Made by a program: the position numbers and the translations under genes | In this document: positions 8,460-18,100 of the stretch, piece after piece | Numbering within the stretch: position 1 is the first letter of the stretch | Layout of the letters: every line of letters starts with the position of its first letter | NCBI RefSeq assembly: GCF_900104745.1 | Contig: NZ_LT629732.1 | Location: 6,187,981-6,251,980 of the forward strand | Direction: 5' to 3' | From: Actinopolymorpha singaporensis | GTDB taxonomy: Bacteria > Actinomycetota > Actinomycetes > Propionibacteriales > Actinopolymorphaceae | DNA: 64,000 nucleotides | Notes under the pieces: generated by a model | The model's database searches: none | Seen by the model: only the letters and a program-made list of their open reading frames with translations | Told to the model about the DNA's origin: nothing

Positions 8460-9254
8460 TCAGTTGGCGGGCGTGTTCGCGGGTGCGCCTTCGGCGGCGT
8501 TCACGGCGACCACGTCGCGCATCCCCGCCCACTCCCGCCAGATGTCCGTCATGCACTCCCAGCGCACCGACTGGTGGTCGACGTGGCTGAGCCGGAAGAA
8601 GATCGCGTACCGGATGTGCGGAGACGCGTTTCCCGCAATGCCGTGCCCGAGCTGGTAGTGGGCCAGTACCGCGTCGCCGGCCCGGGCGGTGACCTGCTCC
8701 GGCTCGGCCACCTTCACGTCGGGCATGCCGTTCAGCAGGGAGTCCGGGCCGTGCTCGCGGAAGTAGCCTTCGTACTGGCGGTGGCTGCCCGGCCAGACGG
8801 TGAAGTTGCCGGCGTACGACGTGGGCACGTCGCTGAGGAAGACCCCCACCAGCGCGGTGAAGTTGGCGATCGTCCCCTTGGGCACACCGTTGTGCGGGCT
8901 GTACATGCCGTCGATGTGTGCGTGCGGGTCGTGCGGTGTGCCGGGCGTTGGGAAGCGCAACGCGATCTGGCCCGCGTTCACCGGCGCTATCGCCCCCTCC
9001 CCGATCGCGGACTCCGCGACCTCCCACAACGGTGACCGGTGCAGCAGGTCGGTGATGGCCTGTGAGGTCTGGAGTTCGGGGCAGTACGACCGGGACCGGA
9101 AGGTCACCAGTTCGTCGGGATGAATGCCCTCGGAGCCGAGCGAGCCGTTGATCGCCCGCAAGGCCGCGTTGACAAGCCCGCTGGGAACGATCCCAGGCAG
9201 GCGGACGAAACCGTCGCCGTACAACGCCTGCTTGTGGGCCGTGGTCAACCGCAT
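8460..9254 (-). CDS. Phytanoyl-CoA dioxygenase (PhyH) family Fe(II)/2-oxoglutarate oxygenase
   Basis: The 264-residue protein has the PhyH double-stranded beta-helix signature. The iron ligands appear as H113-x-D115 in AHIDGMY and H204 in YQLGHGIAGN, with Arg215 placed to hold 2-oxoglutarate. The family hydroxylates a wide range of small molecules at unactivated carbons, so the substrate is not predictable. The gene lies 7 bases after the LacI gene and upstream of the transporter genes, so it probably acts on the imported compound or its breakdown product (inference). GAGGGTG lies about 9 bases before ATG 9254. Confidence 0.88.
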   Translation of the reverse strand: MRLTTAHKQALYGDGFVRLPGIVPSGLVNAALRAINGSLGSEGIHPDELVTFRSRSYCPELQTSQAITDLLHRSPLWEVAESAIGEGAIAPVNAGQIALRFPTPGTPHDPHAHIDGMYSPHNGVPKGTIANFTALVGVFLSDVPTSYAGNFTVWPGSHRQYEGYFREHGPDSLLNGMPDVKVAEPEQVTARAGDAVLAHYQLGHGIAGNASPHIRYAIFFRLSHVDHQSVRWECMTDIWREWAGMRDVVAVNAAEGAPANTPAN

Positions 9255-9261
9255 CTGTCGA

Positions 9262-10353
9262 TCACCCTCGTGTGGTTGGGGTCGTGGTGGTGGTCACCGG
9301 TTCGTACGGTGGTGCCGGTGGGTTGCGCGGCGCGGTGGACCCACGGACCACCAGGTGTACGCCGACCCTGGTCTCCCGCCAGCCCATGTGGGGAAAGCGC
9401 AGTCGCTCGGTGAGATTCCACACCGCCTGCATTCCGAGCAACTCCTTGTCGACGGCGATGGTGGTGAGCCCGGGAACACTGTGCGCGGCCATCGCGATGT
9501 CGTCGTACCCGATCACCGACACGTCCGTGGGCACAGTGATCCCGCGTTCGCGGAGCAGGTCGATCGCGCCGAGGGCGGTGTTGTCGTTACCGCAGAAGAC
9601 CGCGGTAGGGGGCACCGGCAGGTCCAGCAGCGCGGCCATCTCCTCCCGCCCGCTCTCCGCACACAGCCGGCCGCCGCGGATGTAGGCGGGGTCGGCCGGA
9701 ACGCCGTACTCGGCCAGCGCCTGGCGATATCCGGCCAGCCTCGCGGTGATCGAGTACGCCGTCGACGGCCCGGTGATGATGGCCGGCGGCGGGCTGCGGT
9801 GTCCCAGGTCGAGCAGGTGCGCGGTGGCCAGGTGGCCGCCGCGAAGGTCGTCGGCCCGCACGCAGTCCACGGGCAGGTCCTCGACCAGGTGGTCGATCAG
9901 CACGCAGGGCGTACCGGTCTCCAGCAGCCTCGCGACGTACCGCTCTTCGTGGTAGCCGGCCAGCAGCAGGCCCTGCGCCTGCCGGCGGCGCAGCACCAGC
10001 GGCAGCGCGCGGCCGTCGAGGTCGCCGTCGTGCAGGGTCTCCATCACCAGCGACACCCCGAGCGCCGCGATCGCCGACTGGGCACCGTAGAGAACCGGCC
10101 CGTAGAAGGGGTTGGCCGGACCGACGTAGTGCTCCCCACGGGCCAGCAGGCCGAACGCCGAAACGCCGGCGGCAAGCGCCTCCGCCGGTCGGCGTCGCGG
10201 TTGGTAGCCGATTTCCTCCGCAGCTGCGAGAACCACTTTTCTGGCCTGTTCGGAAACGGACGCATTACTGGTGAAGACCCCTGATGCGGTGCCGATCGAA
10301 ACACCGGCACGCGCGGCGACCTCCCGCAGTGTCGACCGCCGCCGTGCGCCCAT
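9262..10353 (-). CDS. LacI-family transcriptional regulator
   Basis: The 363-residue protein begins with a LacI-type helix-turn-helix (TLREVAARAGVSIGTAS, residues ~8-24) and hinge (YQPRRR), followed by a periplasmic-binding-protein-like sensor domain. The C-terminal tail is Thr/Pro-rich. It heads the minus-strand operon and faces the amidohydrolase gene, the usual position for a local sugar-responsive repressor. GAGGGA precedes ATG 10353. A palindrome CTGAAAATTCAG lies 20 bases upstream of the start, so autoregulation is likely. Confidence 0.93.
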   Translation of the reverse strand: MGARRRSTLREVAARAGVSIGTASGVFTSNASVSEQARKVVLAAAEEIGYQPRRRPAEALAAGVSAFGLLARGEHYVGPANPFYGPVLYGAQSAIAALGVSLVMETLHDGDLDGRALPLVLRRRQAQGLLLAGYHEERYVARLLETGTPCVLIDHLVEDLPVDCVRADDLRGGHLATAHLLDLGHRSPPPAIITGPSTAYSITARLAGYRQALAEYGVPADPAYIRGGRLCAESGREEMAALLDLPVPPTAVFCGNDNTALGAIDLLRERGITVPTDVSVIGYDDIAMAAHSVPGLTTIAVDKELLGMQAVWNLTERLRFPHMGWRETRVGVHLVVRGSTAPRNPPAPPYEPVTTTTTPTTRG

Positions 10354-10372
10354 TTCAGGTCCCTCGCGTTCA

Positions 10373-10384
10373 CTGAAAATTCAG
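10373..10384. promoter_or_regulatory. Candidate LacI-family operator 1
   Basis: CTGAAAATTCAG is a palindrome with CTGAA/TTCAG arms and an AA centre. It sits 20 bases upstream of the LacI start, in the 5' untranslated region of the minus-strand operon. A near-identical copy lies at 10504-10515 on the amidohydrolase side. Confidence 0.5.
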
Positions 10385-10503
10385 AAAACCCTGCCCTTGT
10401 GGCACGTTACGTGGGCAGATCGGCGCCGGGGAACGCCCCTGTCCCATCGTGGACAAGGCCCGGTCATGCGTTTACGCCTTCATTTCGACAAGTGAAGAGA
10501 GCA

Positions 10504-10515
10504 CTGAAAGTTCAG
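10504..10515. promoter_or_regulatory. Candidate LacI-family operator 2
   Basis: CTGAAAGTTCAG repeats operator 1 with one central change. Both copies are preceded by CA. The spacing between the two palindromes is 131 bases, compatible with looping or separate control of the divergent promoters (inference). Confidence 0.5.
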
Positions 10516-10534
10516 CCGAATTCGGTCGGCTGAA
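10511..10534. repeat. Perfect inverted repeat overlapping operator 2
   Basis: TTCAGCCGA (10511-10519) and TCGGCTGAA (10526-10534) are perfect complements separated by 6 bases. The left arm shares its TTCAG with operator 2, so this may be an extended or second binding site rather than an RNA hairpin. Confidence 0.5.
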
Positions 10535-10622
10535 AACGCCCATCCCGATTTCGGTGAAGCGTTCTCGCCGTCGAGAATGCGGCCATGCCGAAAAGTCCTC
10601 GCCATTCGACGATGTGGCCGCG

Positions 10623-11570
10623 GTGAGCCCCTACGCCGGTCCCGTGGTCGATGCGCACCACCACGTATGGGACCTTGCCCTCGGCGGTCAGCCGTGGCTG
10701 GTCGACGGTCCCATGATCGCGTTCCGGTACGGCGACTACGGGCGAATCCGCCGCGACTACCTTCCGGCCGACTTCCTCGCCGACACCGCCACGGTCGCCG
10801 ACCTCGGACTCGACGTGGTCGGGAGCGCCTTCGTGGAGACCGAGTGGCGGGTCGACGACACCCTGTCCGAGGTCGCCTGGGTGAGCGGGCTGGCGGAGCG
10901 GACGGGTGTGCCCAGCGTGGTCGTCGGGCACGCGGTGCTGGACTCGGCCGGAGTCGCCGACCACCTGGCAGCGGTCGCCGCCGCACCGCTGGTTCGCGGG
11001 ATCCGGCACAAGCCCGGCGGCGCGGCCACGCCGGACCGGGCAGCGGCCGAACCCACGCTGATGACGGACGCGCGCTGGCGGGCGGGATTCGGGTTGCTGG
11101 CGCCGCTCGGCCTGCACTACGAACTCCAGGTGCCGTGGTGGCACCTGCACGAGGCGGCCGACCTCGCCGCGGCGTTCGACCAGACGCGGATCGTGATCAA
11201 CCACACCGGGCTGCCGGCCGACCGGTCACCGGCCGGGCTGGCCGGATGGCGGGACGCGATGCGGCTGGTGGCCGAACATCCCAACGTGTACTGCAAGATC
11301 TCCGGGCTGGACGTGCCGCACACCACCTGGACGCCGGACCTGCAACGCGAGGTGGTGCTCACCACCCTGGACCTGTTCGGCCCGTGGCGGTGCATGTTCG
11401 CGAGCAACTTCCCAGTGGACGCGCTCTGGGCGACGTACGCCCAGATCTTCGGCGGCTTCCAGGACCTCACCGCCGACCTGTCCGCCAGCGAACAACGCGC
11501 GGTGTTCTTCGACACCGCATGCGACTTCTACCGCATCGGCCCGGACCGCCTGTGGTCGGCGGCCGGCTGA
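10623..11570 (+). CDS. COG3618-type metal-dependent amidohydrolase (sugar-lactonase-like TIM barrel)
   Basis: From GTG 10623 the protein has 315 residues and starts at the conserved barrel strand VVDAHHHVWD (metal-binding H12-x-H14). Later family blocks include RGIRHKPGG, VINHTGLPADRS, YCKISGLD and MFASNFPVDALW with the C-terminal metal Asp. Relatives hydrolyse lactones such as L-fucono- or L-rhamnonolactone, or sulfomuconolactone. The exact substrate is unknown. The frame is open upstream to 10449, but those residues are not family-like. The GTG lacks a clear ribosome site, so the start is uncertain. It is divergent from the LacI-transporter operon and probably co-regulated. Confidence 0.85.
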   Translation: MSPYAGPVVDAHHHVWDLALGGQPWLVDGPMIAFRYGDYGRIRRDYLPADFLADTATVADLGLDVVGSAFVETEWRVDDTLSEVAWVSGLAERTGVPSVVVGHAVLDSAGVADHLAAVAAAPLVRGIRHKPGGAATPDRAAAEPTLMTDARWRAGFGLLAPLGLHYELQVPWWHLHEAADLAAAFDQTRIVINHTGLPADRSPAGLAGWRDAMRLVAEHPNVYCKISGLDVPHTTWTPDLQREVVLTTLDLFGPWRCMFASNFPVDALWATYAQIFGGFQDLTADLSASEQRAVFFDTACDFYRIGPDRLWSAAG

Positions 11571-11636
11571 TCCGGTCGTCGGCGCATCAGGCAGGCCCCG
11601 GCTCCCTTGGTCGTCTCCCCTCTGGCCCCGTCCTCC

Positions 11637-14600
11637 TCAGTCCCCGTCCTCCTCGGGGATGCCGGAGATGAGGGCCTCCAGGCCGTCGGCGTCGAGCAGG
11701 TCGACGGGCCGGACGGTCCGGTTGTGGCGTACGTAGTGGAACGCGGCTCGCACCCGCTCCAGCGGCAGTCCGGTCAGCCGGGCCCACGCCAGCCGGTACG
11801 CCGCCAACTGCACCGTGCGGGCGGCCTCGTCCTCGGCGTCTCGGGGAGGGCGCCCGGTCTTCCAGTCCACCACCTCGATCGCGGTGACCGGCCGGCCGCC
11901 GACGATCGCGGTCACCGGCGAGCCGTCATCGACGTTCGGCGAGGCGGAACCCTCGACCGGGAACACCGCGTCGGCACGCCCGCGGACCACCACGCCACCG
12001 ACCAGGAGTTCGAACGGCACCTCGACCTCCAGCGGCTGACGGTCGGCCCACTCCGAGCCCAGGAACGCGTCCTGCAGTGCGATGAGGTCCTCGTCCGGCT
12101 CGGCCTCCGCGTCGGCCGAACCCGGTAGCTCGTCGATGTCGAGCAGTTGCGGCAGGCCGTAGCGCGACTCGAGCCAGGCGTGGAACGCGGTGCCCCGCCG
12201 GGCCAGCGGATTGGGCGCGGGCGGGACCGGCCGGCGGATCGAGCGCGCCAGCGCCTCCGGCTCGCGGCGCAACTGCACCAGCTGGCTCACCGAGAGCCGG
12301 TCGGGCAGGGTGACCACGATGTCCTCGCGGTCGACCCGCCGGGCGCGTTCGGTGAGCAGCAGGTCGACGTCTCGCTGCCACTCCAGGGCAGCCTGGGCCA
12401 CCTCGGTGGGAAGCTCCCGCCCGGCCGCGAGCTCTGCCTTCGACCGGCGTACGAGCTCGGCGCCGACCTCCAGCTCCGAGCGGCGTTGCGGGGTGAGCGG
12501 GTCGTAGGGCCAGGCGTGCCGGCGCGGTTGTGCGGTCAGCGGGTTGCCGGCCGCCAGGTCGACCTCGCCGTGCCAGATCCCGACCTTGCCGGCTCCGGCG
12601 CGGCAGGCGTCGGCGATCTCCAGGAGGTACTCGCCCGGCTCGCGCGGGCGCTGAGTCTCGTCCCAGCGGTACCCGGAGCAGACCAGCAGCTGCCGGGCAC
12701 GGGTGACCGCGACGTAGGCGAGCCGGCGTTCCTCGATGCGGGCACGTTCGCCGCAGTCCTCCACAAACTGGTCGAAGGCCTCCTTGACCTCCTTCTGGTC
12801 CAGCGCGTGCTCCACGTCGAGCACCGGCAGCGCGTCCCGGTCGCCGCGCAGCGGGAACGGCAACGCGCCGAGGTCGGTCAGCCAGGCCTTGTCCTTCGCG
12901 CCGGCGGTCGGGAAGACGCCCTCCACCAGGCCGGGTACGAAGACGACGTCCCACTCCAGGCCTTTCGCGCCGTGCACGGTCAGCACCTGGACCCGCTCCT
13001 CGGCTACCTCCACCTGCCCCGGCTCCAGGCCGCGTTCCTCGGTGTCGGCGGCGTCGAGGTAGGCGAGGAACGCCGCGACCGAGACTCCTTCGCCGCTCTC
13101 GGCAAAGGCGACGGCGACGTCGAGGAAGGCGTCCAGGTCCGCCCGGCTCACCGCGACGTCACCGGTGCGGGCGGCGATCTCCACGTCGAGGCCGAGAGTG
13201 CGGACGACGTCGGCCACGAGGTCGACCAGCGGCTGCGCGGCCCGCCGGCGCAGAGACCGCAGCTCGTGGGCGAACAGCGTGAGCCGCCGACGCCCCTCCG
13301 GGGAGAACCAGCCGTCGGCGGGCGCGGTGTCCACCGCGTCGAGAGCGTCGATGATGCTGGCGTTGTCCACGTCGTCAGGCTCGGCCTGGTCCGCCGGCTC
13401 GGCGGGCTCGGCCGGCCCGGTCGCGGCGGAGCCCTTGCCGGGTTCGGCGACAGCGTGCCCGCCGCCCGGCTCCCCGGCGCCCGATCCGGATCCGGCCGAC
13501 TCGCCCGAGCCGCCGGAGCCGCCCGGTCCACCGGAAAGCCCGGGGGCGGCGGCCAGCCGGCGAGCCCACCGGCCGAGCGCGTCCAGGTCCCGCGGCCCGA
13601 TGCGCCACCTGGCCCCGGTGAGCAGCCGCATCAACGCGTCGCCACGCCCGGGGTCGGCGAGCACCCGCAGGGTCGCCACCACGTCGGAGACCGCTGGCGC
13701 CGACAGCAGGCCGCCGACACCGACCACCTCCACCGGCAGTCCGGCAGCTCGCAGCTCGTGCGCCAGCCGGTCGATCTGGCTGCGGCGACGTACCAGCACC
13801 GCGACCGTACGTCCCGACTTCCCCTTGGCGCGGTTGTCGGCGTCGGCGTCCCACACCGCCCGGGCACGGGCCGCGACGTCGGCCGCCTCGTCGTCCACGG
13901 TGTGGTGCAGGGACACCACCACCCGGCCCTTCGGGTTGGCCGGGTGCGCAGCCAGCTCGCGTACGTCAAGTCCGCCTTGACGCAGCGGCGTCGCCAGGAC
14001 GTTGGCCACCTGGAGCACCGAGGAGCCGTTGCGGAAGCTGGTGGTGAGGGAGCGGGTCGGTGCGGGCGTGCCGTCGGAGGTGCGGAAGTGGCTGCCGAAC
14101 GACGTGAGCGTCGCCGCGCTGGCCCCCCGCCAGCCGTAGATGGACTGGCACGGGTCACCGACGGCGGTGACCGGATGGCCGGTACGGCCGCCGAAGAGTC
14201 CGCGCAGCATCGCCAGCTGTGCGTGGCTGGTGTCCTGGTACTCGTCCAGCAGCACGACCGGGTAGCGCTCCCGCTCTCGCTCGCCGACCTCTGCGAAGCC
14301 CTCGGCCAGCCGGGCGGCCAGCGCGGCCTGGTCGGCGAAGTCGACCGCCTCCCGCCGCCGCTTCTCCGCCTCGAACGCCCGCACCAGAGGCAGCAACGCG
14401 ACCCTGGCCTGCTGGCGGGCGAGCGCCTCCGCGACGTTGCTGTACAGCGCCTTGCGGGTGCGCGCGACCGCGGGCTTGCTGGTCACCGTGGCCACCAGCT
14501 CCTCGGTGAACTCGGCGACCTGCTCGGCAGTCACCAGGTGGCCGCTCATCTCGCCGTGCAGGGCGAGCACCGCGTCGACCACGGTGGAGAACGCCGCTTC

Positions 14601-15134
14601 CACCGCGTCCATCGGCCCGTCGTAGGTCTCCACCACCCGGGTGGCGTACTGCCAGGCGGTGGCCGGCGTCACCAGCCGCGAGGCCGGCTCGCGTCCGAGC
14701 CGCAGCGCGTGTTCGGACACGATGCGCTGGGCGTAGGCGTCGTACGTAGCGACGTTGACCTCGCCGGGCGGGGCGTCTCCGTCGGCCTCCAGGCTGACGT
14801 GACCACGGGCTCGCAGCTGGCCGAGCCGATGCCGGATGCGAGCCGACAGCTCCCGGGCGGCCTTGCGGGTGAACGTGAGGCCGAGCACCTGCTCGGGCAG
14901 CACCAGGCCGTTGGCGACCAGCCACACGACCCGGGCGGCCATCGTCTCGGTCTTGCCCGAACCGGCTCCGGCGACGATGACACCCGGCTCCAGTGGCGCC
15001 TGGATCACCGCGGCCTGTTCGGCGGTCGGCGGGTGCTGCCGCAACAGTCTGGCCAGGTCGACGGCGGTGTAGCGGACCCCGTCGGGCCTGACCAGCGGAA
15101 GGGCCAGCTGGGTGGCGGACAGTTGCTCGGTCAC
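11637..15134 (-). CDS. adnB: AdnB-like ATP-dependent helicase-nuclease subunit
   Basis: The 1165-residue protein is one half of the actinobacterial AdnAB double-strand-break resection motor. It shows Walker A AGAGSGKT at 56-63, motif II LLDEYQDTSHAQ, motif III QSIYGWRG, the C-terminal UvrD motif VLTVHGAKGLEWD and a RecB-type nuclease motif EVVDWKTGRPP near the C-terminus. Start GTG at 15134 overlaps the AdnA stop by 4 bases (GTGA). An unusual Gly/Ser/Pro/Ala/Glu-rich linker of about 50 residues (around 13370-13545) is inserted in the helicase core. The open frame upstream to 15944 is a shadow of adnA. Confidence 0.93.
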   Translation of the reverse strand: MTEQLSATQLALPLVRPDGVRYTAVDLARLLRQHPPTAEQAAVIQAPLEPGVIVAGAGSGKTETMAARVVWLVANGLVLPEQVLGLTFTRKAARELSARIRHRLGQLRARGHVSLEADGDAPPGEVNVATYDAYAQRIVSEHALRLGREPASRLVTPATAWQYATRVVETYDGPMDAVEAAFSTVVDAVLALHGEMSGHLVTAEQVAEFTEELVATVTSKPAVARTRKALYSNVAEALARQQARVALLPLVRAFEAEKRRREAVDFADQAALAARLAEGFAEVGERERERYPVVLLDEYQDTSHAQLAMLRGLFGGRTGHPVTAVGDPCQSIYGWRGASAATLTSFGSHFRTSDGTPAPTRSLTTSFRNGSSVLQVANVLATPLRQGGLDVRELAAHPANPKGRVVVSLHHTVDDEAADVAARARAVWDADADNRAKGKSGRTVAVLVRRRSQIDRLAHELRAAGLPVEVVGVGGLLSAPAVSDVVATLRVLADPGRGDALMRLLTGARWRIGPRDLDALGRWARRLAAAPGLSGGPGGSGGSGESAGSGSGAGEPGGGHAVAEPGKGSAATGPAEPAEPADQAEPDDVDNASIIDALDAVDTAPADGWFSPEGRRRLTLFAHELRSLRRRAAQPLVDLVADVVRTLGLDVEIAARTGDVAVSRADLDAFLDVAVAFAESGEGVSVAAFLAYLDAADTEERGLEPGQVEVAEERVQVLTVHGAKGLEWDVVFVPGLVEGVFPTAGAKDKAWLTDLGALPFPLRGDRDALPVLDVEHALDQKEVKEAFDQFVEDCGERARIEERRLAYVAVTRARQLLVCSGYRWDETQRPREPGEYLLEIADACRAGAGKVGIWHGEVDLAAGNPLTAQPRRHAWPYDPLTPQRRSELEVGAELVRRSKAELAAGRELPTEVAQAALEWQRDVDLLLTERARRVDREDIVVTLPDRLSVSQLVQLRREPEALARSIRRPVPPAPNPLARRGTAFHAWLESRYGLPQLLDIDELPGSADAEAEPDEDLIALQDAFLGSEWADRQPLEVEVPFELLVGGVVVRGRADAVFPVEGSASPNVDDGSPVTAIVGGRPVTAIEVVDWKTGRPPRDAEDEAARTVQLAAYRLAWARLTGLPLERVRAAFHYVRHNRTVRPVDLLDADGLEALISGIPEEDGD

Positions 15135-18100
15135 GGGGTCACCTGTCCACCCTCGACGTGCAACGGGCAGGAACGCCGGGACGGGCACACCCCGCACCAG
15201 CGGTTCTCGCTGGCGTCGAAGTCGGCCGCGGCCATGCCCTCGGCGGTCTCCTCGACCAACCGCTGCGCCCACTTCGGGTCCTCGGAGTCGGACAGCGGCG
15301 CCTGCGACTGTTCGGTGACCTTCGATCCACTGCCGAGCTGGACCAGAACCGCGCCTCCCGACCGCGGACCGTCCTCCGGACCGCCCTCGAACCCGCCCTG
15401 TTCGACCGCGAGCTGGTAGGCGCCGAGCTGCGGGTGGGTGGGCAGGTCGGCCGCCACCGGCTTGCTCTTGCCGGTCTTCAGGTCGACCACCACCAGCCGC
15501 CCCTCGGCGTCGCGTTCGAGCCGGTCGACCCGGCCGGACAGCACGGCCCGGCCGACCTCGACGGCGAACGTCTCCTCGGCCGCGGCCAGCTCCCGCGGAT
15601 TGCTCCGCAGCCAACTGGACAGGCGCTCCACGAGCGTGCGGGCCTGTTCGTGCTGGCGGCGGGAGTGCCAGCCGGTGCCGCTGTCCAGCCGCGCCCAGCG
15701 GGTCTCGAACGCCGAGAGGATCTCGTCGGGCACGACCGCGCCGATCGCGACGTCGTACGCGAGGTCGTGCACGAGGGTGCCGACGCCCTGACTGAGCAGG
15801 TCGCCCGCGGTGCCGCCGCAGCTTTCCAGCAGCCAGCGCAGCGCACAGCGGGCGAACGCCTCCACCTTGCTGGGCGAGACCCGGACCTGTTCGTCCGGAC
15901 CGCGCAGCGGCGCGTCGTCGGTGAGCGGCGCCACGGCGTACCACTCGGCCGGGTCGGCGCCACGGATGCCGGCGGCGGCCAGCCGGGCGAGCTGGTGTGC
16001 GGCGGCCAGCCGGCGCGGGTCCTCGGGCTCGGCGCCGGTGCCGTCACCTGGGGCGCACACCACCGACCGCAGCTCGGCCACCACCGCCGCGAGCTCCAGA
16101 CCGCGGGGCACGCGGGTGAGCGGGCGCTCCTCGCCCGGGCCGTTCCAGGGCACCAGCTCGTCGACGAACCGGGACGGGTGCGTCTCCTCACTGGACACGG
16201 CAGTGACGATCAGCCGCCGTCGCGCCCGGGTGACGGCGACGTAGAAGAGCCGGCGCTCCTCGGCGAGCAGATGGCTCACCGTGGTCACCGGCGAGGGGTC
16301 ACGCCCGGCGACCAGGTCGACGAGCGACTCCGAACCCAGCAGGGAGCCACGCAACCTCAGGTCGGGCCACACCCCTTCCTGTACGCCGACCACCGCCACG
16401 ACGTCCCACTCCAGGCCCTTCGACGCGTGGGCGGTCAGCACAGTGACCGTGTCGCCCTCCGGCGCCCGGGGCGCGAGGGTGTCGGCGGGGATCTCCTGGC
16501 CGAGCAGGTGGTCGAGGAACACCGCCGGACCCGCCGCCGGCATCCGGTCGACGAACCGCGCGACCATGTCGAAGAGCGCGGTCACCGCGTCCAGGTCGCG
16601 GTCTGCCGCGGCCGCGCCCGGTCCGCCGGACGCGGCGCGGCGTGCCCAGCGGTCGGACACCCGGCTGGCCGACCACACCGCCCACAGCACGGTCTCGGCG
16701 GTGGCGTTCGGCGCCGCGGCGGCCTCGGCGGCGGTGGTGAGCAGGTGCCCGATGCGCCGTGCCGGTGCGGTGGCGGCGGGATCGAGCGGGATCAGCACCC
16801 GCGGGTCGGCCAGCGCCTCGACCAGCAGGATCGAGGAGGACCGCCCGCCCCCCGCGGCCAGCTCACTGCGCCGCAGCTCCTGCCGCAGCCGGCGCAGGGC
16901 AAGGGCGTCGGCGCCGCCGTACGGGCTGACCAACAGGTCGAGGGTCTCCTCCGAGGAGAGTTCGGTGCGTTCGGTGGCGATCGACAGAATGGTCAGCAGC
17001 GGCCGAACGGCGGGCTGGTCGACGAGCGGCGTCTCCTCCAGCCGGACCGTGGCGGGCACGCCGGCGGCGGACAGGGTGCGGCGCAGCAGCGGGATGTACG
17101 ACGCGGCGCGGACAAGCACCGCCATCCGCGACCACTCCACGCCGTCGACGAGGTGTGCCTCCCGCAACCGCTGGGCGACGAACGACGCCTCCTGGTTGCG
17201 CGTGTGCAACAGGTGCGCCTGCACCTCCCCCGGAGGCGCCTCGGGCACGGCGACCAGGCGGCGGTGCGCGGGTGGCCCGCCCAGCCGGTCGGTGATCCGC
17301 CTGGACGCCTTCAGCAGGGTGGCCCCGGCCCGGCGGCTGCGGGTCAGCGCCACGGTCGGCGCCTCGGCCCCGCCCACGGTGGGGAAGCGTTCGGTGAACC
17401 GGCGGATCCCCTCGCTCTCCGCGCCCCGGAAGGCGTAGATGGACTGGTCGGGGTCGCCGACCACCACCAGCTCCCGGCCCCCGCCGGCGAGCAGCCGCAA
17501 AAGTTCCTCCTGCGCGGGGTCGGTGTCCTGGTACTCGTCCACGAACACCACGGCCCGGTTGGCCCGCTCGCGGGCGAGCAGCTCGGGGTCGGCGCGGAGC
17601 AGGTCGACCGCGGCCCGGACCAGCTCGGCCGGGTCGTAGGCGGGAGTCTCCGGGCGCAGTGCGGTGATCGCGGCGTACTGCCGGGCGAACCTCGCCGCCG
17701 CCCGCCAGTCGTCGCGGCGCTGCTGCCGGCCGAGGGCACCCAGGCCCGGCGGCTCGATCCCTCGCTCGGCCGCGCGGAGCAACAGGTCACGCAGCTCCTG
17801 GGCGAAGCCGCGAGTGCCCAGCGCCGGTCGCAGCCGGGCCGGCCAGTCCTTCGCCCCGAACTCCTCGACGTCACCGCGGAGCAGGTCGCGGATCATCAGG
17901 TCCTGCTCCGGGCCGGCCAGCAGCCGCGGCACCGGCAGGTCGTTCAGCACCGCGTCGTTGCGCAGCAGCCCGAACGCGTACGAGTGAAAGGTGCGGGCGA
18001 GCGGCTCGCGGATGGTGCGGTCGAGCCGGGCCGCGATCCGGTCGCGCAACTCCGCGGCGGCGCGGCGGCCGAAGGTCAGCAGCAGCACGTGCTCGGGCTC

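Larger units (their letters stand above)
10354..10622. promoter_or_regulatory. Divergent promoter region between the LacI operon and the amidohydrolase gene
   Basis: This 269-base interval is visibly richer in A/T than the coding DNA around it. It contains two CTGAAANTTCAG palindromes, a perfect 9-base-arm inverted repeat and a CACGT-T-ACGTG palindrome (10403-10413) flanked by CTGCCC/GGGCAG. The open reading frame on the plus strand continues through it, but codon use and lack of family similarity argue it is non-coding. Exact -35/-10 boxes could not be fixed. Confidence 0.6.

Noticed and set aside
12147-15419. 1090-codon plus-strand open frame
   Set aside because: Antisense shadow of the AdnB gene with no recognisable domains and Arg/Gly/His-biased composition.
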